Shown: positions 13,681-22,910, counted from the stretch's first letter. The stretch: 30,944 nucleotides of DNA from a virus (IMGVR_UViG_3300027796_000032:1-30944); one strand, 5' to 3'. The notes: generated by a model not told the origin, from the sequence alone. Made by a program: numbers and translations.

Positions 13681-16011
13681 TTATAAATTCTGCATCACAA
13701 GCTTCAGTTTGGGCACAACCTCATCCACAATTTCTTCCGATGATTTCCCGTCAGCATAGATATTAATGATGATGGTATTATTGTTTCCTGCCTTACCAAG
13801 CGGCGTCACTTGCGCACCTCTGGGCAGATCCAGAAATTCAGGCCCTCTTTCTCCGACAAGCACACGCCCGGGACTACGCAGGATACCGCCTTCCGCCAAC
13901 TTCGGCACTTCAATTAATGCAAGCTTGGTTATATTAACCCCCGGTATCTTATTGATAACATCAATCGACCAGTTGATCGCTTTGATAAACCCGTTGATGG
14001 TGTTTTCCGCAAAGGAAATGACGCTGTTTACAACAAACTTGAACGCGCCGGCGATTCCGTTGCCGATTGCAGTGCCGATAGTGGTGAAGATGCCGGTAAT
14101 GGTATCCCATACCCCGCCGAAAAAGTTAGCCACGCCCGAGAAGGCGGATACAATCATGTTCCACGCGCCGGCAAAAATCCCGCCGAACCATGCGCCCACT
14201 GCTGAGAAAATGAAGGTTATCCCATTCCATACATTCTGAAATATCCCCACAACCGTCGTTACAATAGGCATAAAAAATGCGATCACTGGCTGTATCACCG
14301 TATTATTAAACCAACCTGCCAGAACGCCGAACAGCACGGTGATAATCTCCCACACCTTCATAAAGATTGATGCGATTCCGGTAACGATCGGCCCAAATAC
14401 CCGCCACACCGGCTGTATTACCGAATTATTGAACCACGCTGCCGCGCTGACAAACACACCCGCGATGGCATTCCAGCAGAACACCGCGCCGGATTTGATG
14501 TTCTCCCATGCCCAAATGAAAAAGGCGGTGACCTTCGACCAATTCTTCCAAAGTAGGATACCCACCGCTACTAGCGCGCCGATGGCAAGTACCACAAGAA
14601 AAACAGGCGACATTACAAACGCCAGCGCTGCTCCGAAAGCCGTGGTGACTGCCGTTGCCGTGCCGGTAATGGCGATATGTGCAAGTTCCGCAATAGACAG
14701 CCCGGCCAGCGCCGCCGCCTTTTTCCCTGATACCACTGCGGCGTAGGTTACCAGCGCGTTGTTGATTCCGACAGCGATGCTGTACGCGCCCACCGCCGCC
14801 GCAATGCCTCCCACAATCGGAGCGATCACTCCCCAGTTGCTGCTGATAAAGTTATATACGTCAGCCGCTCCGCTGATCACGCCGGACAATACATCAACAA
14901 CCGCCGGAAGCCCCACATCCTTCAGCCATGTAATTACCGGCTGTGCGCTTTCAAACGCCATAACAAGCTTATCCTTAATATCCAACAAAACGGTTTTGAC
15001 CGAATCGAACGCAGGGGCGTTATTTTCTACAGCGCCCTTTATATTCTCAAATGCCGATACACCAAAGCTCCATATATTTTGAAATACCGAAACCAGCGGC
15101 GGCAGAAGAGAATCTTTAATCCACATCAGCGGAGGTTTTACCGCGTTCACAGCGTTTGTTACCAACGTCTGCGCTGCGGGGATTTTTGCCGCCATAAAAT
15201 TCACGACGTTTGTGATTACCGGCAGAACGGCGTATCCCACAATATCCTTGACCGATCCCCACGCGTTTTTAAGCTGTACAATCCTGCCCTCCGGGGTCTG
15301 CGCCATCTTCTGCGCCAGCCCGCCGAAGTTCGCGCCCAGCACCTCCACCAATGCTGCGGCTTTCTGTGACTCTGTTCCTGTTTTTAAGATACTTTCCTGC
15401 GTTGCTGTAAATGTAACGCCCGCTTTGGTCAGCGCACCGGTCTGCCCCATCATGACCTTGCCCATCAGGTTGCCGCTTTGAATCATCTGATCCTGCGATA
15501 CATTCACGCCGTACTGTGCGACGGCAAGATCCTGAAACGCCGGCAGAATGGTTTTGATGGTATCGGCATGCAGCTGGAAGGTAGCCAGCTGTGACGCTCC
15601 GGCGACAGTCGCGTCACCCTCAATAGTGGTCACCTGTTCCAGCGCGTCGCCATAGCTGATAATATCGTCAATCTGTGTTTGCGTGGTGCCGGATACATTC
15701 ATCATTAATGTTCCCAGCCTGGTGTTAGCACGCTCCAGCTCCATCACACCCGTGACACAATCAGTCAAAAAATCCTTTGCCTGTGAAAACCCCAGATACG
15801 CCGCGGCGGCGCCCATTACCTTTTTTGCCATGCCTCCCAACACATCGCCGGTGGCGCTGCCCTGGCCGCCCATCTTTTTCAGACTGCCTGTGGCGTTTGT
15901 GACCGCGCTTTTGAGCTGGTTTGTTCCGGTGATGGCGGATTTGATATTAGTAAAAAAATTCCCATTGTTTAAAGTTAATGTCGCGCCAATACTTTTACCA
16001 CTTTTTCTCAA
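13681..16011 (-). CDS. Tail tape measure protein
   Basis: A 776-residue tape measure protein that sets tail length and is packed inside the tube during assembly. It has an N-terminal helical part, a long hydrophobic middle (about 395-490) as expected for the membrane-insertion segment, and tandem Trp-rich units of about 45 residues (WFNNxVIQPV ... PIVTxIxxIFxxVW, about 520-640). The C-terminus (LAEGGILRSPGRVLVGERGPEFLDLPRGAQVTPL) is typical for the family. The TTG at 16011 has GAGGTGAT just upstream. It follows the frameshifting chaperone gene, the standard order. No lytic transglycosylase or peptidase motif is seen. Confidence 0.95.
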   Translation of the reverse strand: MRKSGKSIGATLTLNNGNFFTNIKSAITGTNQLKSAVTNATGSLKKMGGQGSATGDVLGGMAKKVMGAAAAYLGFSQAKDFLTDCVTGVMELERANTRLGTLMMNVSGTTQTQIDDIISYGDALEQVTTIEGDATVAGASQLATFQLHADTIKTILPAFQDLAVAQYGVNVSQDQMIQSGNLMGKVMMGQTGALTKAGVTFTATQESILKTGTESQKAAALVEVLGANFGGLAQKMAQTPEGRIVQLKNAWGSVKDIVGYAVLPVITNVVNFMAAKIPAAQTLVTNAVNAVKPPLMWIKDSLLPPLVSVFQNIWSFGVSAFENIKGAVENNAPAFDSVKTVLLDIKDKLVMAFESAQPVITWLKDVGLPAVVDVLSGVISGAADVYNFISSNWGVIAPIVGGIAAAVGAYSIAVGINNALVTYAAVVSGKKAAALAGLSIAELAHIAITGTATAVTTAFGAALAFVMSPVFLVVLAIGALVAVGILLWKNWSKVTAFFIWAWENIKSGAVFCWNAIAGVFVSAAAWFNNSVIQPVWRVFGPIVTGIASIFMKVWEIITVLFGVLAGWFNNTVIQPVIAFFMPIVTTVVGIFQNVWNGITFIFSAVGAWFGGIFAGAWNMIVSAFSGVANFFGGVWDTITGIFTTIGTAIGNGIAGAFKFVVNSVISFAENTINGFIKAINWSIDVINKIPGVNITKLALIEVPKLAEGGILRSPGRVLVGERGPEFLDLPRGAQVTPLGKAGNNNTIIINIYADGKSSEEIVDEVVPKLKLVMQNL

Positions 16012-16028
16012 ACCGCATCACCTCATTT

Positions 16029-16199
16029 TCAGCCATTTGTAATGGAATTGATTTTATCGATTTCTTCTTCAAGAAAGAGCTCTAAACTAGCCTTGAAAAA
16101 CAGCTTTTCTGCAATCGGAAGGTTAATAATATATGCCGGTTTGAATCCCCGCTGGAGATAATGATGCAGCATATACATCTCGCCGTCCGATTTTATGAC
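16029..16199 (-). CDS. Frameshift extension of the tail assembly chaperone (GT-like)
   Basis: An open frame of 56 codons without its own start or ribosome site fills the gap between the chaperone stop and the tape measure. Read in the -1 frame after the A-AAA-AAG site it gives VIKSDGEMYMLHHYL and continues to EEEIDKINSITNG. The fused product would be 130 + 56 = 186 residues. A short product plus a longer -1 product, encoded just before the tape measure gene, is the classic G/GT arrangement of tailed phages. The extension's coding quality and exact fit argue that it is real. Confidence 0.82.
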   Translation of the reverse strand, partial: VIKSDGEMYMLHHYLQRGFKPAYIINLPIAEKLFFKASLELFLEEEIDKINSITNG

Positions 16200-16588
16200 T
16201 TTTTTAAGTCATCTACCATTTTGACGCCATCTACATACCCTGATAATTTCAGGCATTCCATGGCAATCTGCGGGATTTCGCCTACGTCAAAGATTTTCTC
16301 GACGATCTCCATCGGTTCCACGCAGGAAAAGGCCTCATGAAGTTCCTTGGATTTGAGATCCGGCTCAACCATACACTGATAAACCAGATACGCGTCGCCG
16401 CCCTCCATTTCCTGTGACTCTTTTGCGAGAGCGGAATCGGGGCCTTCGATGGTAATGGTACCGTCAAGGGATTTTACATATAAGGTACCGGTCTTTTTAA
16501 TTTTTTTGCTCTCCAGCATCTGCTCCTTGCGACGAAGCAGCTCCGCCAGGGTTATTTTTTTTAATTGATTTTTAGACACTGTTATCAA
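16193..16588 (-). CDS. Tail assembly chaperone (XkdN-like, short product)
   Basis: A 131-residue acidic protein with ITLAELLRRKEQMLESKKIKKTG near its start and a helical remainder (EIPQIAMECLKLSGYVDG). It matches XkdN-type tail assembly chaperones, which coat the tape measure protein before the tube polymerises. Its last codons run through the slippery A-AAA-AAG before Ser and stop, so a fraction of ribosomes should make the longer form. It lies between tube and tape measure genes. Confidence 0.85.
   Translation of the reverse strand: MITVSKNQLKKITLAELLRRKEQMLESKKIKKTGTLYVKSLDGTITIEGPDSALAKESQEMEGGDAYLVYQCMVEPDLKSKELHEAFSCVEPMEIVEKIFDVGEIPQIAMECLKLSGYVDGVKMVDDLKKS
16199..16205 (-). promoter_or_regulatory. 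-1 programmed frameshift site A-AAA-AAG
   Basis: The heptamer AAAAAAG is in the correct phase (TTA AAA AAG in the chaperone frame), two codons before the zero-frame stop. It is the same heptamer used by E. coli dnaX. No convincing pseudoknot within 5-9 nt is seen by eye; a GAGAT/ATCTC stem starts about 17 nt downstream. Confidence 0.82.
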
Positions 16589-16616
16589 TTCCTTTCTTTG
16601 GGCTATTTTATAAAGC

Positions 16617-17057
16617 TTATCTTGGGGTAACTAAATCGGGGAAGGAGTAATCCGTAAACCCGCCGGAAAATTCTTCTTCCCCCAGTTTTTTCGATTCAAA
16701 TTTCATTAAAGATATATCCGAAAACCAACAGTTCGAGAGTACCACCCGCTCGCTGCCGTAGGCGTCCGGGTCTGAAATCTTGCCGATCAGCTGGCTGCGC
16801 GGGTCTATGCCGCTTTTGATTGCGTTTGCGATCTTAATCTGTCCCCTTGAAAACACCTTGTTTACCTTAAAGCTGAATTCACCCGCGAGGCCGGTCATTT
16901 TGCTGTCCTCCATCAGGTCTCCCGCAAAATTAACAGTTTCTCGGTTTATCTTCAGTTTTGCTTCAAAGGATGAAACCTCAAACACGGGTTCCGAATCCCA
17001 GTATAACATGCCGTAGGTGCCTGACATCACCCTCGGCGCGGTCGGTTTTGTCGCCAT
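16617..17057 (-). CDS. Tail tube protein (XkdM/DUF2001-like)
   Basis: A 146-residue protein with MSGTYGMLYWDSEPVFEVSSFEAKLKINRE, LAGEFSFKVNKVFSRGQIK and DISLMKFESKKLGEEEFSGGFTDY. This is the XkdM/DUF2001 family, the inner tube of contractile tails. It directly follows the sheath gene and precedes the chaperone, as in PBSX. Length is as expected. Confidence 0.92.
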   Translation of the reverse strand: MATKPTAPRVMSGTYGMLYWDSEPVFEVSSFEAKLKINRETVNFAGDLMEDSKMTGLAGEFSFKVNKVFSRGQIKIANAIKSGIDPRSQLIGKISDPDAYGSERVVLSNCWFSDISLMKFESKKLGEEEFSGGFTDYSFPDLVTPR

Positions 17058-17073
17058 CTGCCATCACCTCTTT

Positions 17074-18123
17074 TCATGCGATTGCAACATTAAATTGTAT
17101 ATCCTCGATGCTGTCCTGCAGTTTTACATCAGCGGAAACGAAAATATATGTACCCGTATCCGCCTGCTTGACCTGCTCATCCGACCAGTCGGATATATCT
17201 TCTTTCTGTATCAGATATTCACGCTGGGCGGTCAGGTCAATCGCGGCAAGATTATCATATTTATCATATAACACGCCCTGCTGCTCCAGCAGCTGAAAAT
17301 ACTGATTCACAGCGGCAATAAAAAGCACCTTATTATCGTAATCGTTATTCTCACCAATGTAATTATCCTCAAATGTCGTCCGTATATCATCCCTGATGAT
17401 ATCGATTCCTTCGACAATTTTGACCTTTTTGAACTCTTCTGTTTTTCCGTCTGACAGCGTGACCAGCGAGTTTACGCCGCGTGCGATTTTGATTTTGCTG
17501 CCGTCGTTTATAAGGATCAGCTTACCCGCGTCAATATCAGTGTCGGGCGTAACGCTTTCCGTAATGCTTTCCACCTCGGCGAGCGGCTCATATGTCGCAC
17601 TCTGCGTCAGCGGCAGGCCGGCAAGCAGGCCGGCGACCCTCGCGCAGTATTCAGCTGTGGTATATGTTTTGGTACCAACCTTGATATTTTCTGTTGAAAA
17701 ATTAATAATCCCCTCATGATTGGCGGCGGCACCGGGCAGCACGGCTTTATACGTCTTTTTATCCGCCCGCTGGGTTTTAACCCAATCCGCGATTGTTGTA
17801 ACGTCTTCTGTGGCAATCGACGGAATGGTGAGATAATTCCACGCTTTGTTCCGCAGCCTCGCAAGCGCGGCGTCATAGGTATCGGTTGTACCGATCCTCT
17901 CCACGATCACCTTAGACGGCCCGCCCAAAAAGATTTTAGCCAAATAATCCCTATTTGTGGTTGTATAATGGCTCTGCACGATATCGCTCTCTTTGACATA
18001 AATTTTTGTATCAAACGTACTTGTGTTATCCTTTAAAATAACAGCGACCACGCCGCTTCCGCTTCGTTTAACCGCCGTATCCGCCTTTGCCTTAAATTCA
18101 ATGAGTATCTGCGGCAGACCCAT
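17074..18123 (-). CDS. Contractile tail sheath protein (XkdK-like)
   Basis: A 349-residue sheath protein. The N-terminal part (LPQILIEFKAKADTAVKRSGSGVVAVILKD), AALARLRNKAWNYLTIPSI and the C-terminal ISDWSDEQVKQADTGTYIFVSADVKLQDSIEDIQFNV are typical of XkdK/YqbK-type sheaths, whose C-terminal arms interlock subunits. Its presence defines the phage as a myovirus. The start overlaps the end of the tail terminator gene by 26 bp, with GGAGGTG upstream. Length is near the ~350-450 residue range of short sheaths. Confidence 0.94.
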   Translation of the reverse strand: MGLPQILIEFKAKADTAVKRSGSGVVAVILKDNTSTFDTKIYVKESDIVQSHYTTTNRDYLAKIFLGGPSKVIVERIGTTDTYDAALARLRNKAWNYLTIPSIATEDVTTIADWVKTQRADKKTYKAVLPGAAANHEGIINFSTENIKVGTKTYTTAEYCARVAGLLAGLPLTQSATYEPLAEVESITESVTPDTDIDAGKLILINDGSKIKIARGVNSLVTLSDGKTEEFKKVKIVEGIDIIRDDIRTTFEDNYIGENNDYDNKVLFIAAVNQYFQLLEQQGVLYDKYDNLAAIDLTAQREYLIQKEDISDWSDEQVKQADTGTYIFVSADVKLQDSIEDIQFNVAIA

Positions 18124-18550
18124 AATTCTCTACACCTCCAATCTCTATATTTTCTATTTTTTCATACTCCTTTGTCTGTATATTACGCTCCTGTAAAAAC
18201 TCCAGTTCAAAATATGATATAAGGTTACTTTCATCGATGTCAAACAGGATTTCATTGACGGAAAGAAACCTGTCCTCCACCGGCAGCGGCGTTTGTAAAA
18301 ACATCTGTTTGACCTGCTCTGATTTGTTTACGCATTCTTCGCGCGTTTCCACAGTAGGAATATATTTTAGTTCTACGCCGACATTGACCAGTTCATGAAA
18401 CTGATTCTGCACCTCTGTGCCGTTGGTAAACAGATTTATAAAAAATGTCGGTTTCGAAAATCCTTCTATCACCTCCGCCGCCGTTACCGTATTGCCGTTA
18501 TCTGTCAGCCGCTTCACAATGGCTGTCTGTATATCTTTTAATTCAATCAT
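18098..18550 (-). CDS. Tail terminator-like protein (DUF6838/XkdJ position)
   Basis: A 150-residue protein with IELKDIQTAIVKRLTDNG, PTFFINLFTNGTEVQNQFHELVNVGVELKYIPT and a Glu/Asn-rich C-terminus. It resembles the phage tail terminator family DUF6838 found directly before the sheath gene in PBSX-type phages. It would cap the tube and join it to the neck. The family call rests on pattern memory and position. Confidence 0.75.
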   Translation of the reverse strand: MIELKDIQTAIVKRLTDNGNTVTAAEVIEGFSKPTFFINLFTNGTEVQNQFHELVNVGVELKYIPTVETREECVNKSEQVKQMFLQTPLPVEDRFLSVNEILFDIDESNLISYFELEFLQERNIQTKEYEKIENIEIGGVENYGSAADTH

Positions 18551-18564
18551 CTGTCATTTCCCTT

Positions 18565-19035
18565 CTATACCTCAACGTCGTTTGTCAAAATGTCAAGCAT
18601 TTTTTCAGCGTTCCGGTAGAATCGGCTTTCCGCTTCACGGATGGATTTTTCAAGCATCTGTTTGCCTTCAACCCTCCCGCCGGACTGAATCCCCCGGACG
18701 GAACGCTGCACACGGTTGAGCGTCCGCCCATTCACTCTGGTTTTTCCGCCGCGCACTATTTGATGTCCTTGCTCTACCAGATGCGCATGAGGCGCCTGGG
18801 ACTGTACCCGTACCACGCGCACCGTTCCGTTTTTGTATACCTTCGGCTTTTTTACCCGCCAGCTGCCGCGCAGCTTCTTTGTTTTTCCTACAGGGGACAG
18901 CAATTTTGTCTTATCCGCTACCGCCTTCCCCTGTGCCACCAGCATTGCGTCCGCCTGATTCGGGTATTTCGCCTCCAGCTTACGAAAAGAGGCGGTAAGC
19001 TCTTCAAAACCGAAAATATTATAATCCTGTGCCAT
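18565..19035 (-). CDS. HK97 gp10-like head-tail protein
   Basis: A 156-residue, very basic protein. An N-terminal helix FEELTASFRKLEAKYPNQADAMLV is followed by TKLLSPVGKTKKLRGSWRV and QAPHAHLVEQGHQIVRGGK. The 'S/T-P-x-x-T-G/K ... L-x-x-S-W ... Y/H-A-x-x-V/L-E-x-G' pattern is diagnostic for the HK97 gp10/XkdI-type neck proteins. The ATG at 19035 is chosen (GGAGC upstream); a GTG at 19044 has no ribosome site. It overlaps the preceding adaptor gene by 17 bp. Confidence 0.88.
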   Translation of the reverse strand: MAQDYNIFGFEELTASFRKLEAKYPNQADAMLVAQGKAVADKTKLLSPVGKTKKLRGSWRVKKPKVYKNGTVRVVRVQSQAPHAHLVEQGHQIVRGGKTRVNGRTLNRVQRSVRGIQSGGRVEGKQMLEKSIREAESRFYRNAEKMLDILTNDVEV

Positions 19036-19489
19036 TTGTATCACGCTCCGTACAAATAATCTGCAGCTCAGTATTCCGTTCCTCCAGATTTAAAACCGAT
19101 ACAATATCAAAGGTCTTTTTACCGTACAATATCTTCATATCAGCCGTTATATCCGGAAAATACCGTGTAGAAACTTTATACGTCGTTTCGGCGCGTATTT
19201 TTTGGCTTTCCTCATATTCCCGCCCGGTCATAGGCGATACATTTGCCCATACGGCAAAATCATTTATAGAAAGCGGATGGGCGTAGGGTTTTCCATCCTG
19301 ATGGACAAGAACGGCGTTGCCCAGATAATCCATGGTGAGGTACACCTGATTTTCATCATTCACAGTAAGATTTGGATTCAGAGTCGGTTTGAACGGAATC
19401 CACAGTGGCACGGATTCGCCCATCGAATTGGACGCGGTTTTGAGCGGTTTTAAAAATATGATCCTGTGCCTGAGCCTTGAAAATACCAT
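19019..19489 (-). CDS. Head-tail adaptor / head closure protein
   Basis: A 156-residue protein with LRHRIIFLKPLKTASNSMGES, FAVWANVSPMTGREYEESQKIRAETTYKVSTRY and KKTFDIVSVLNLEERNTELQIICTE. This is the pattern of SPP1 gp16-like head-tail adaptors, which close the portal channel after packaging. It comes right after the gp6-like gene (start 1 bp past its stop) and before gp10, the standard neck order. Confidence 0.88.
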   Translation of the reverse strand: MVFSRLRHRIIFLKPLKTASNSMGESVPLWIPFKPTLNPNLTVNDENQVYLTMDYLGNAVLVHQDGKPYAHPLSINDFAVWANVSPMTGREYEESQKIRAETTYKVSTRYFPDITADMKILYGKKTFDIVSVLNLEERNTELQIICTERDTNGTGL

Positions 19490-19762
19490 CTAAAACACTG
19501 CTTTCCTATATGGATTTAAAAGCGTATATACCGCTGACGGAATACCATCCTTTGTGCCTTCCCTGTTTTCAAAGAAATACCCGATGACCATCAGCATTGC
19601 CTGACGGATACTCTCCGGCAAGGGATCCGGCAGAGCTGTCCTTATATAATTCTCCGACATCTCCCCTGCCAGCAGGATGAGTATATTTAAATATCCATCC
19701 TCAGTATGATCATCAATTTTTAAAAATAACTTTACTTCGTCCAGATTTAGCAAAGCAATCAC
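19490..19762 (-). CDS. gp6-like head-tail connector
   Basis: A 90-residue helical protein: LDEVKLFLKIDDHTEDGYLNILILLAGEMSENYI, then ESIRQAMLMVIGYFFENREG and AVYTLLNPYRKAVF. It matches the HK97 gp6-like connector family that docks below the portal ring. The start is uncertain: GTG at 19762, or TTG at 19753, the latter with GAGAGGTG 7 nt upstream and giving the usual MLNLDEVK beginning. Confidence 0.88.
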   Translation of the reverse strand: MIALLNLDEVKLFLKIDDHTEDGYLNILILLAGEMSENYIRTALPDPLPESIRQAMLMVIGYFFENREGTKDGIPSAVYTLLNPYRKAVF

Positions 19763-19770
19763 CTCTCATC

Positions 19771-20967
19771 CTACGCCTGCTTTATCTGAAGCACCTTAAC
19801 CGCTTCGTTCAGCGTTAATTTCCCATCGACGCGCTGGCCTGCGCGATACCCGATCTGTCCGGTTTCGGCGTACAGCTCATTCAGCCGCTGGAATGTCCTA
19901 CCGGTTCGATCGGCGATCCAGTAGTATGAAAAATCACCGAACATCACCGCCTTGGCGTTTGGGGCAATCACCGGCATAAAGCTCGATGTTTTCACCGGAC
20001 GGCCTAAAATTGTGTCCGGCGTTCCCGCCGTCAGCGACGGCTGCCATAGGTAATTGTTGTTTGCGTCCTTGAACTTACGGATTGCCTTAACCGTTACGTC
20101 ATTGGCGATAAAGACCGCCTTTTTGCGGTACGGGGTTTTCAAGCTGTGGTACAGGTCGATCAGCTCGTCGCTTTTTAACGTATCTGCGGCGGCGGACGTA
20201 ACGCCCACCTCAGCGTTTATTAGAATCCCCGTCGGTTTTCCAGTGCCGTTTCCTGTGATAAACGCGTCTTCTTCAGCGGACGCCATTCTTCTGGCGAATT
20301 CTCTGGCAAGATAATTCTCAATACTGAACACACTGTCGTTGATCAGCTCCTCGCTGACTTTAATGATAGTTGCCAGCTTATGCGCCCCCAGCGTTACCAT
20401 GCCGAAGCTGTCGTCGCTTTCGGTCAAAGCCGCTTCCTCATCCGTCCATGCCGCACTGCCGTGGCCGGCTACAACGGGAATCTTCCTCTCGCCGAACGAG
20501 GTTGATATGACGTTGGCAACCTGCCTTATGATATTTTCTTCCGTTAAGCCGTCGATCAGGGTGGTTTCATACTCATCCGGCACTAAATATCCGCCCTCGC
20601 TGCCGTCGTCGCCACCGATCTGCAGGGCGTTGAGCACCTCTGTCGTGGCGTTTTTATTGCGCATATATTTCCAGTATGAGGTTTTGTAATTCTCGCCTGC
20701 CCTGCCTGTTTTCGAATCAGCGCCGCCTTTGGGAGCGTTTTTAATAGGTGTATTCAAAGGTTTATTCAGTTCCAGTTCCATCTGCGCCTGCCGTTCCAGA
20801 ATATCAATCTCCCTGCCCAGCGCCACAATATCGGATTCCATTTTTTCATAACTTGCCGTGTCCTCCGCCGACAGCACGTCGCCTTCCCGTTTGGCATGAT
20901 CCAAAAATGTTTTGGCCTTCTCCCATGCCTTAGCTCGTTTTTCCCTGAGTTCGAGTATTTTGCTCAT
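19771..20967 (-). CDS. Major capsid protein (HK97 fold)
   Basis: A 398-residue capsid protein. The first ~100 residues are a charged, helical delta/scaffolding domain (ILELREKRAKAWEKAKTFLD ... IDILERQAQMELELNKP) that the prohead protease should remove. The HK97 core follows, with GGYLVPDEYETTLIDGL, GKPTGILIN, YRKKAVFIANDVTVKAIRKFKD and ILGRPVKTSSFMPVI. It follows the ClpP-type protease gene by 12 bp with GGAGG upstream, the usual HK97 order. Confidence 0.96.
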   Translation of the reverse strand: MSKILELREKRAKAWEKAKTFLDHAKREGDVLSAEDTASYEKMESDIVALGREIDILERQAQMELELNKPLNTPIKNAPKGGADSKTGRAGENYKTSYWKYMRNKNATTEVLNALQIGGDDGSEGGYLVPDEYETTLIDGLTEENIIRQVANVISTSFGERKIPVVAGHGSAAWTDEEAALTESDDSFGMVTLGAHKLATIIKVSEELINDSVFSIENYLAREFARRMASAEEDAFITGNGTGKPTGILINAEVGVTSAAADTLKSDELIDLYHSLKTPYRKKAVFIANDVTVKAIRKFKDANNNYLWQPSLTAGTPDTILGRPVKTSSFMPVIAPNAKAVMFGDFSYYWIADRTGRTFQRLNELYAETGQIGYRAGQRVDGKLTLNEAVKVLQIKQA

Positions 20968-20979
20968 AATTGCCTCCTT

Positions 20980-21693
20980 CTATCTCCTCAAAAGTTCCAG
21001 CCTATTTTCAAAACCGGATATTTCCCCGCCTGTTTTTTCAGGCTTTGCAATGGGATTCAGCTTTTTTCTCATCGCTGCTATGGTATTGGTGACCATCACC
21101 GTTTTGTCGAAAATATAACTGTCTCTCGTATCCTCTGTTTTGCTTTCCGTATACATCATCCTGTCGCAGAACCCCAGATCAATCGCCGACCGTGCGTTCA
21201 TCCAGGTTTCGGCGTCCATAATCTTCGATATTTTCGCCCTGGAAAGCCCGGTTTTCATCGCGTAAGCGTTAATAATAGATTCCTTGACTTCGTTTAAAAA
21301 CACGATCCCCTGCTCCAGCTCCGCTGCTTCCCCATAAAGCATCATGGACGGATTATGCGCCATCATCATAGCCGTCGGCGACATTTCCACCATATCGCCC
21401 GCCATGGCAATAACGCTGGCGGCGCTGGCTGCGATGCCGTCAATTTTTACGGTAATCCTGCCTTTGTGCTCTTTTAAAGCTGTGAAAATTTCACTGGCGG
21501 CAAAGCAGTCGCCTCCAGGGCTATTTAAAAATATCGTGATATCCCCTTCGTATCCGGACAGTTCCGATTTAAACAGCTTGGGCGTGACCTCATCGCCCCA
21601 CCATGACTCCTCCGCAATCGGTCCGTTTAAAATTAAAATGTTTTCTGTGCCGTCTTCATTAACGGCGCGTTTAAAATTCCAGAATTTTATCAT
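20980..21693 (-). CDS. ClpP-like prohead protease
   Basis: A 237-residue serine protease of the Clp/S14 type that matures the procapsid. FLNSPGGDCFAASEI, KIDGIAASAASVIAMAGD with the likely nucleophile Ser90, and MMMAHNPSM with the likely His113 are visible. Helical C-terminus includes DAETWMNARSAIDLGFCDRM. It stands between portal and capsid genes. A ribosome site (GGAGGG) lies 12 nt upstream of the ATG, inside the end of the portal gene. Confidence 0.95.
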   Translation of the reverse strand: MIKFWNFKRAVNEDGTENILILNGPIAEESWWGDEVTPKLFKSELSGYEGDITIFLNSPGGDCFAASEIFTALKEHKGRITVKIDGIAASAASVIAMAGDMVEMSPTAMMMAHNPSMMLYGEAAELEQGIVFLNEVKESIINAYAMKTGLSRAKISKIMDAETWMNARSAIDLGFCDRMMYTESKTEDTRDSYIFDKTVMVTNTIAAMRKKLNPIAKPEKTGGEISGFENRLELLRR

Positions 21694-21695
21694 AC

Positions 21696-22910
21696 CTATT
21701 TGTTTCCCTCCTTTTTCACCCAGGATCCTGCCATTTCTAAATCTACCATATTTCCGTTACATAAGTACCGGCCCCCTCCCATGCCTTTGGGCAGCTTATT
21801 CATATTCTCCAGCTCCCGGATATCGTCAGCCGACATCCATCCGTTCTGCCGTGCGATGGAATATCCTGTCATGCGACTCTGGAAATCTCCTCTTAAAAGT
21901 CCGTCCACGTTAAACTTAACAAAGGTTTTCCCTTTTTCCGCAGGCAAGAGAAGCTTCTGACCGATTGCCTGTTCCCAGCGAACCAGCCAGGGGCGGACTG
22001 TGTTGACCACGAAATCAAGTGACTGCTGCTCAATGTTGGAAAAGCTGGACTTTTCTAAGTCCGCCACCATGTGCGGCGGTACCCTGAAAATGCGGCAGAT
22101 TTCATTCACCTGAAACTTGCGCGTCTCCAAAAACTGCGCTTGTTCCGGGGGAATAGAAATGGATTTAAATTCCAGTCCCTCTTCAAGCACAGCTACGCGG
22201 TTTGAATTGCTGCTCCCTCCGTATACGCTGTTCCAGCTTTCCCGCACCCGTTCCGGATCCTTCAATTGCCCTGGATGCTGCAAAACCCCTCCGGGGTTAG
22301 CGCCGTTGGCAAAGAATTTGCTGCCGTATTCTTCTGCGGCTATGGCAACTCCTATTGCATTTTTGGTCATCGCAATGGGCGAATACCCCACGAGTCCATC
22401 GAAACCTAGCCCCGGAATATGCAGAACCTCCTCATGTCTGAGCGGTATCTGACCGTTATCATCAGACGAATAAGTATAATAGATCTGCTTGTTCGTACCC
22501 CTGTCCACCCGCATTTTATCGGGAAGAAGCGGATACAGCGACAATACCCTGCCCCTGCCGTCCCTTATAATCTGCGCGTAGGCGTTGCCGTATATTAAAA
22601 GATGGCTCATCAGCGTTTCCCTAAACACGAAGGATGTCATCTCGTCGTTAGGTTCGTCATGGAGCAGGTAATATAATGGGTGGGCGTAATCTTTTTCCTT
22701 ACCGTCATCCGTGTATTTATATGTATGCAGCGGCAGGCTGGCGATGGTTTCAGATATTATCCGGACGCAGGCGTAAACCGCTGTCGTCTGCATGGCGGTG
22801 CGTTCGTTTACGTTTTTCCCCGACAGCGCTCTGCCGAAATAGAACTGCCGCCCGCCGATCTGATTTTTTGGGCTGGCTCTGCTTTGAAACAATCGTGTTA
22901 ATAAATTCAT
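21696..22910 (-). CDS. Phage portal protein (HK97 family)
   Basis: A 404-residue portal that forms the 12-mer entry ring for DNA and docks the terminase and neck. TAVYACVRIISETIASLPLHTY, LLIYGNAYAQIIRDGRGRVLSLYPLLP, VLHIPGLGFDGLVGYSPI and QVNEICRIFRVPPHMVADL are hallmark HK97-portal segments. AAGGAGAT precedes the ATG. Three bases separate it from the protease gene. Confidence 0.96.
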   Translation of the reverse strand: MNLLTRLFQSRASPKNQIGGRQFYFGRALSGKNVNERTAMQTTAVYACVRIISETIASLPLHTYKYTDDGKEKDYAHPLYYLLHDEPNDEMTSFVFRETLMSHLLIYGNAYAQIIRDGRGRVLSLYPLLPDKMRVDRGTNKQIYYTYSSDDNGQIPLRHEEVLHIPGLGFDGLVGYSPIAMTKNAIGVAIAAEEYGSKFFANGANPGGVLQHPGQLKDPERVRESWNSVYGGSSNSNRVAVLEEGLEFKSISIPPEQAQFLETRKFQVNEICRIFRVPPHMVADLEKSSFSNIEQQSLDFVVNTVRPWLVRWEQAIGQKLLLPAEKGKTFVKFNVDGLLRGDFQSRMTGYSIARQNGWMSADDIRELENMNKLPKGMGGGRYLCNGNMVDLEMAGSWVKKEGNK

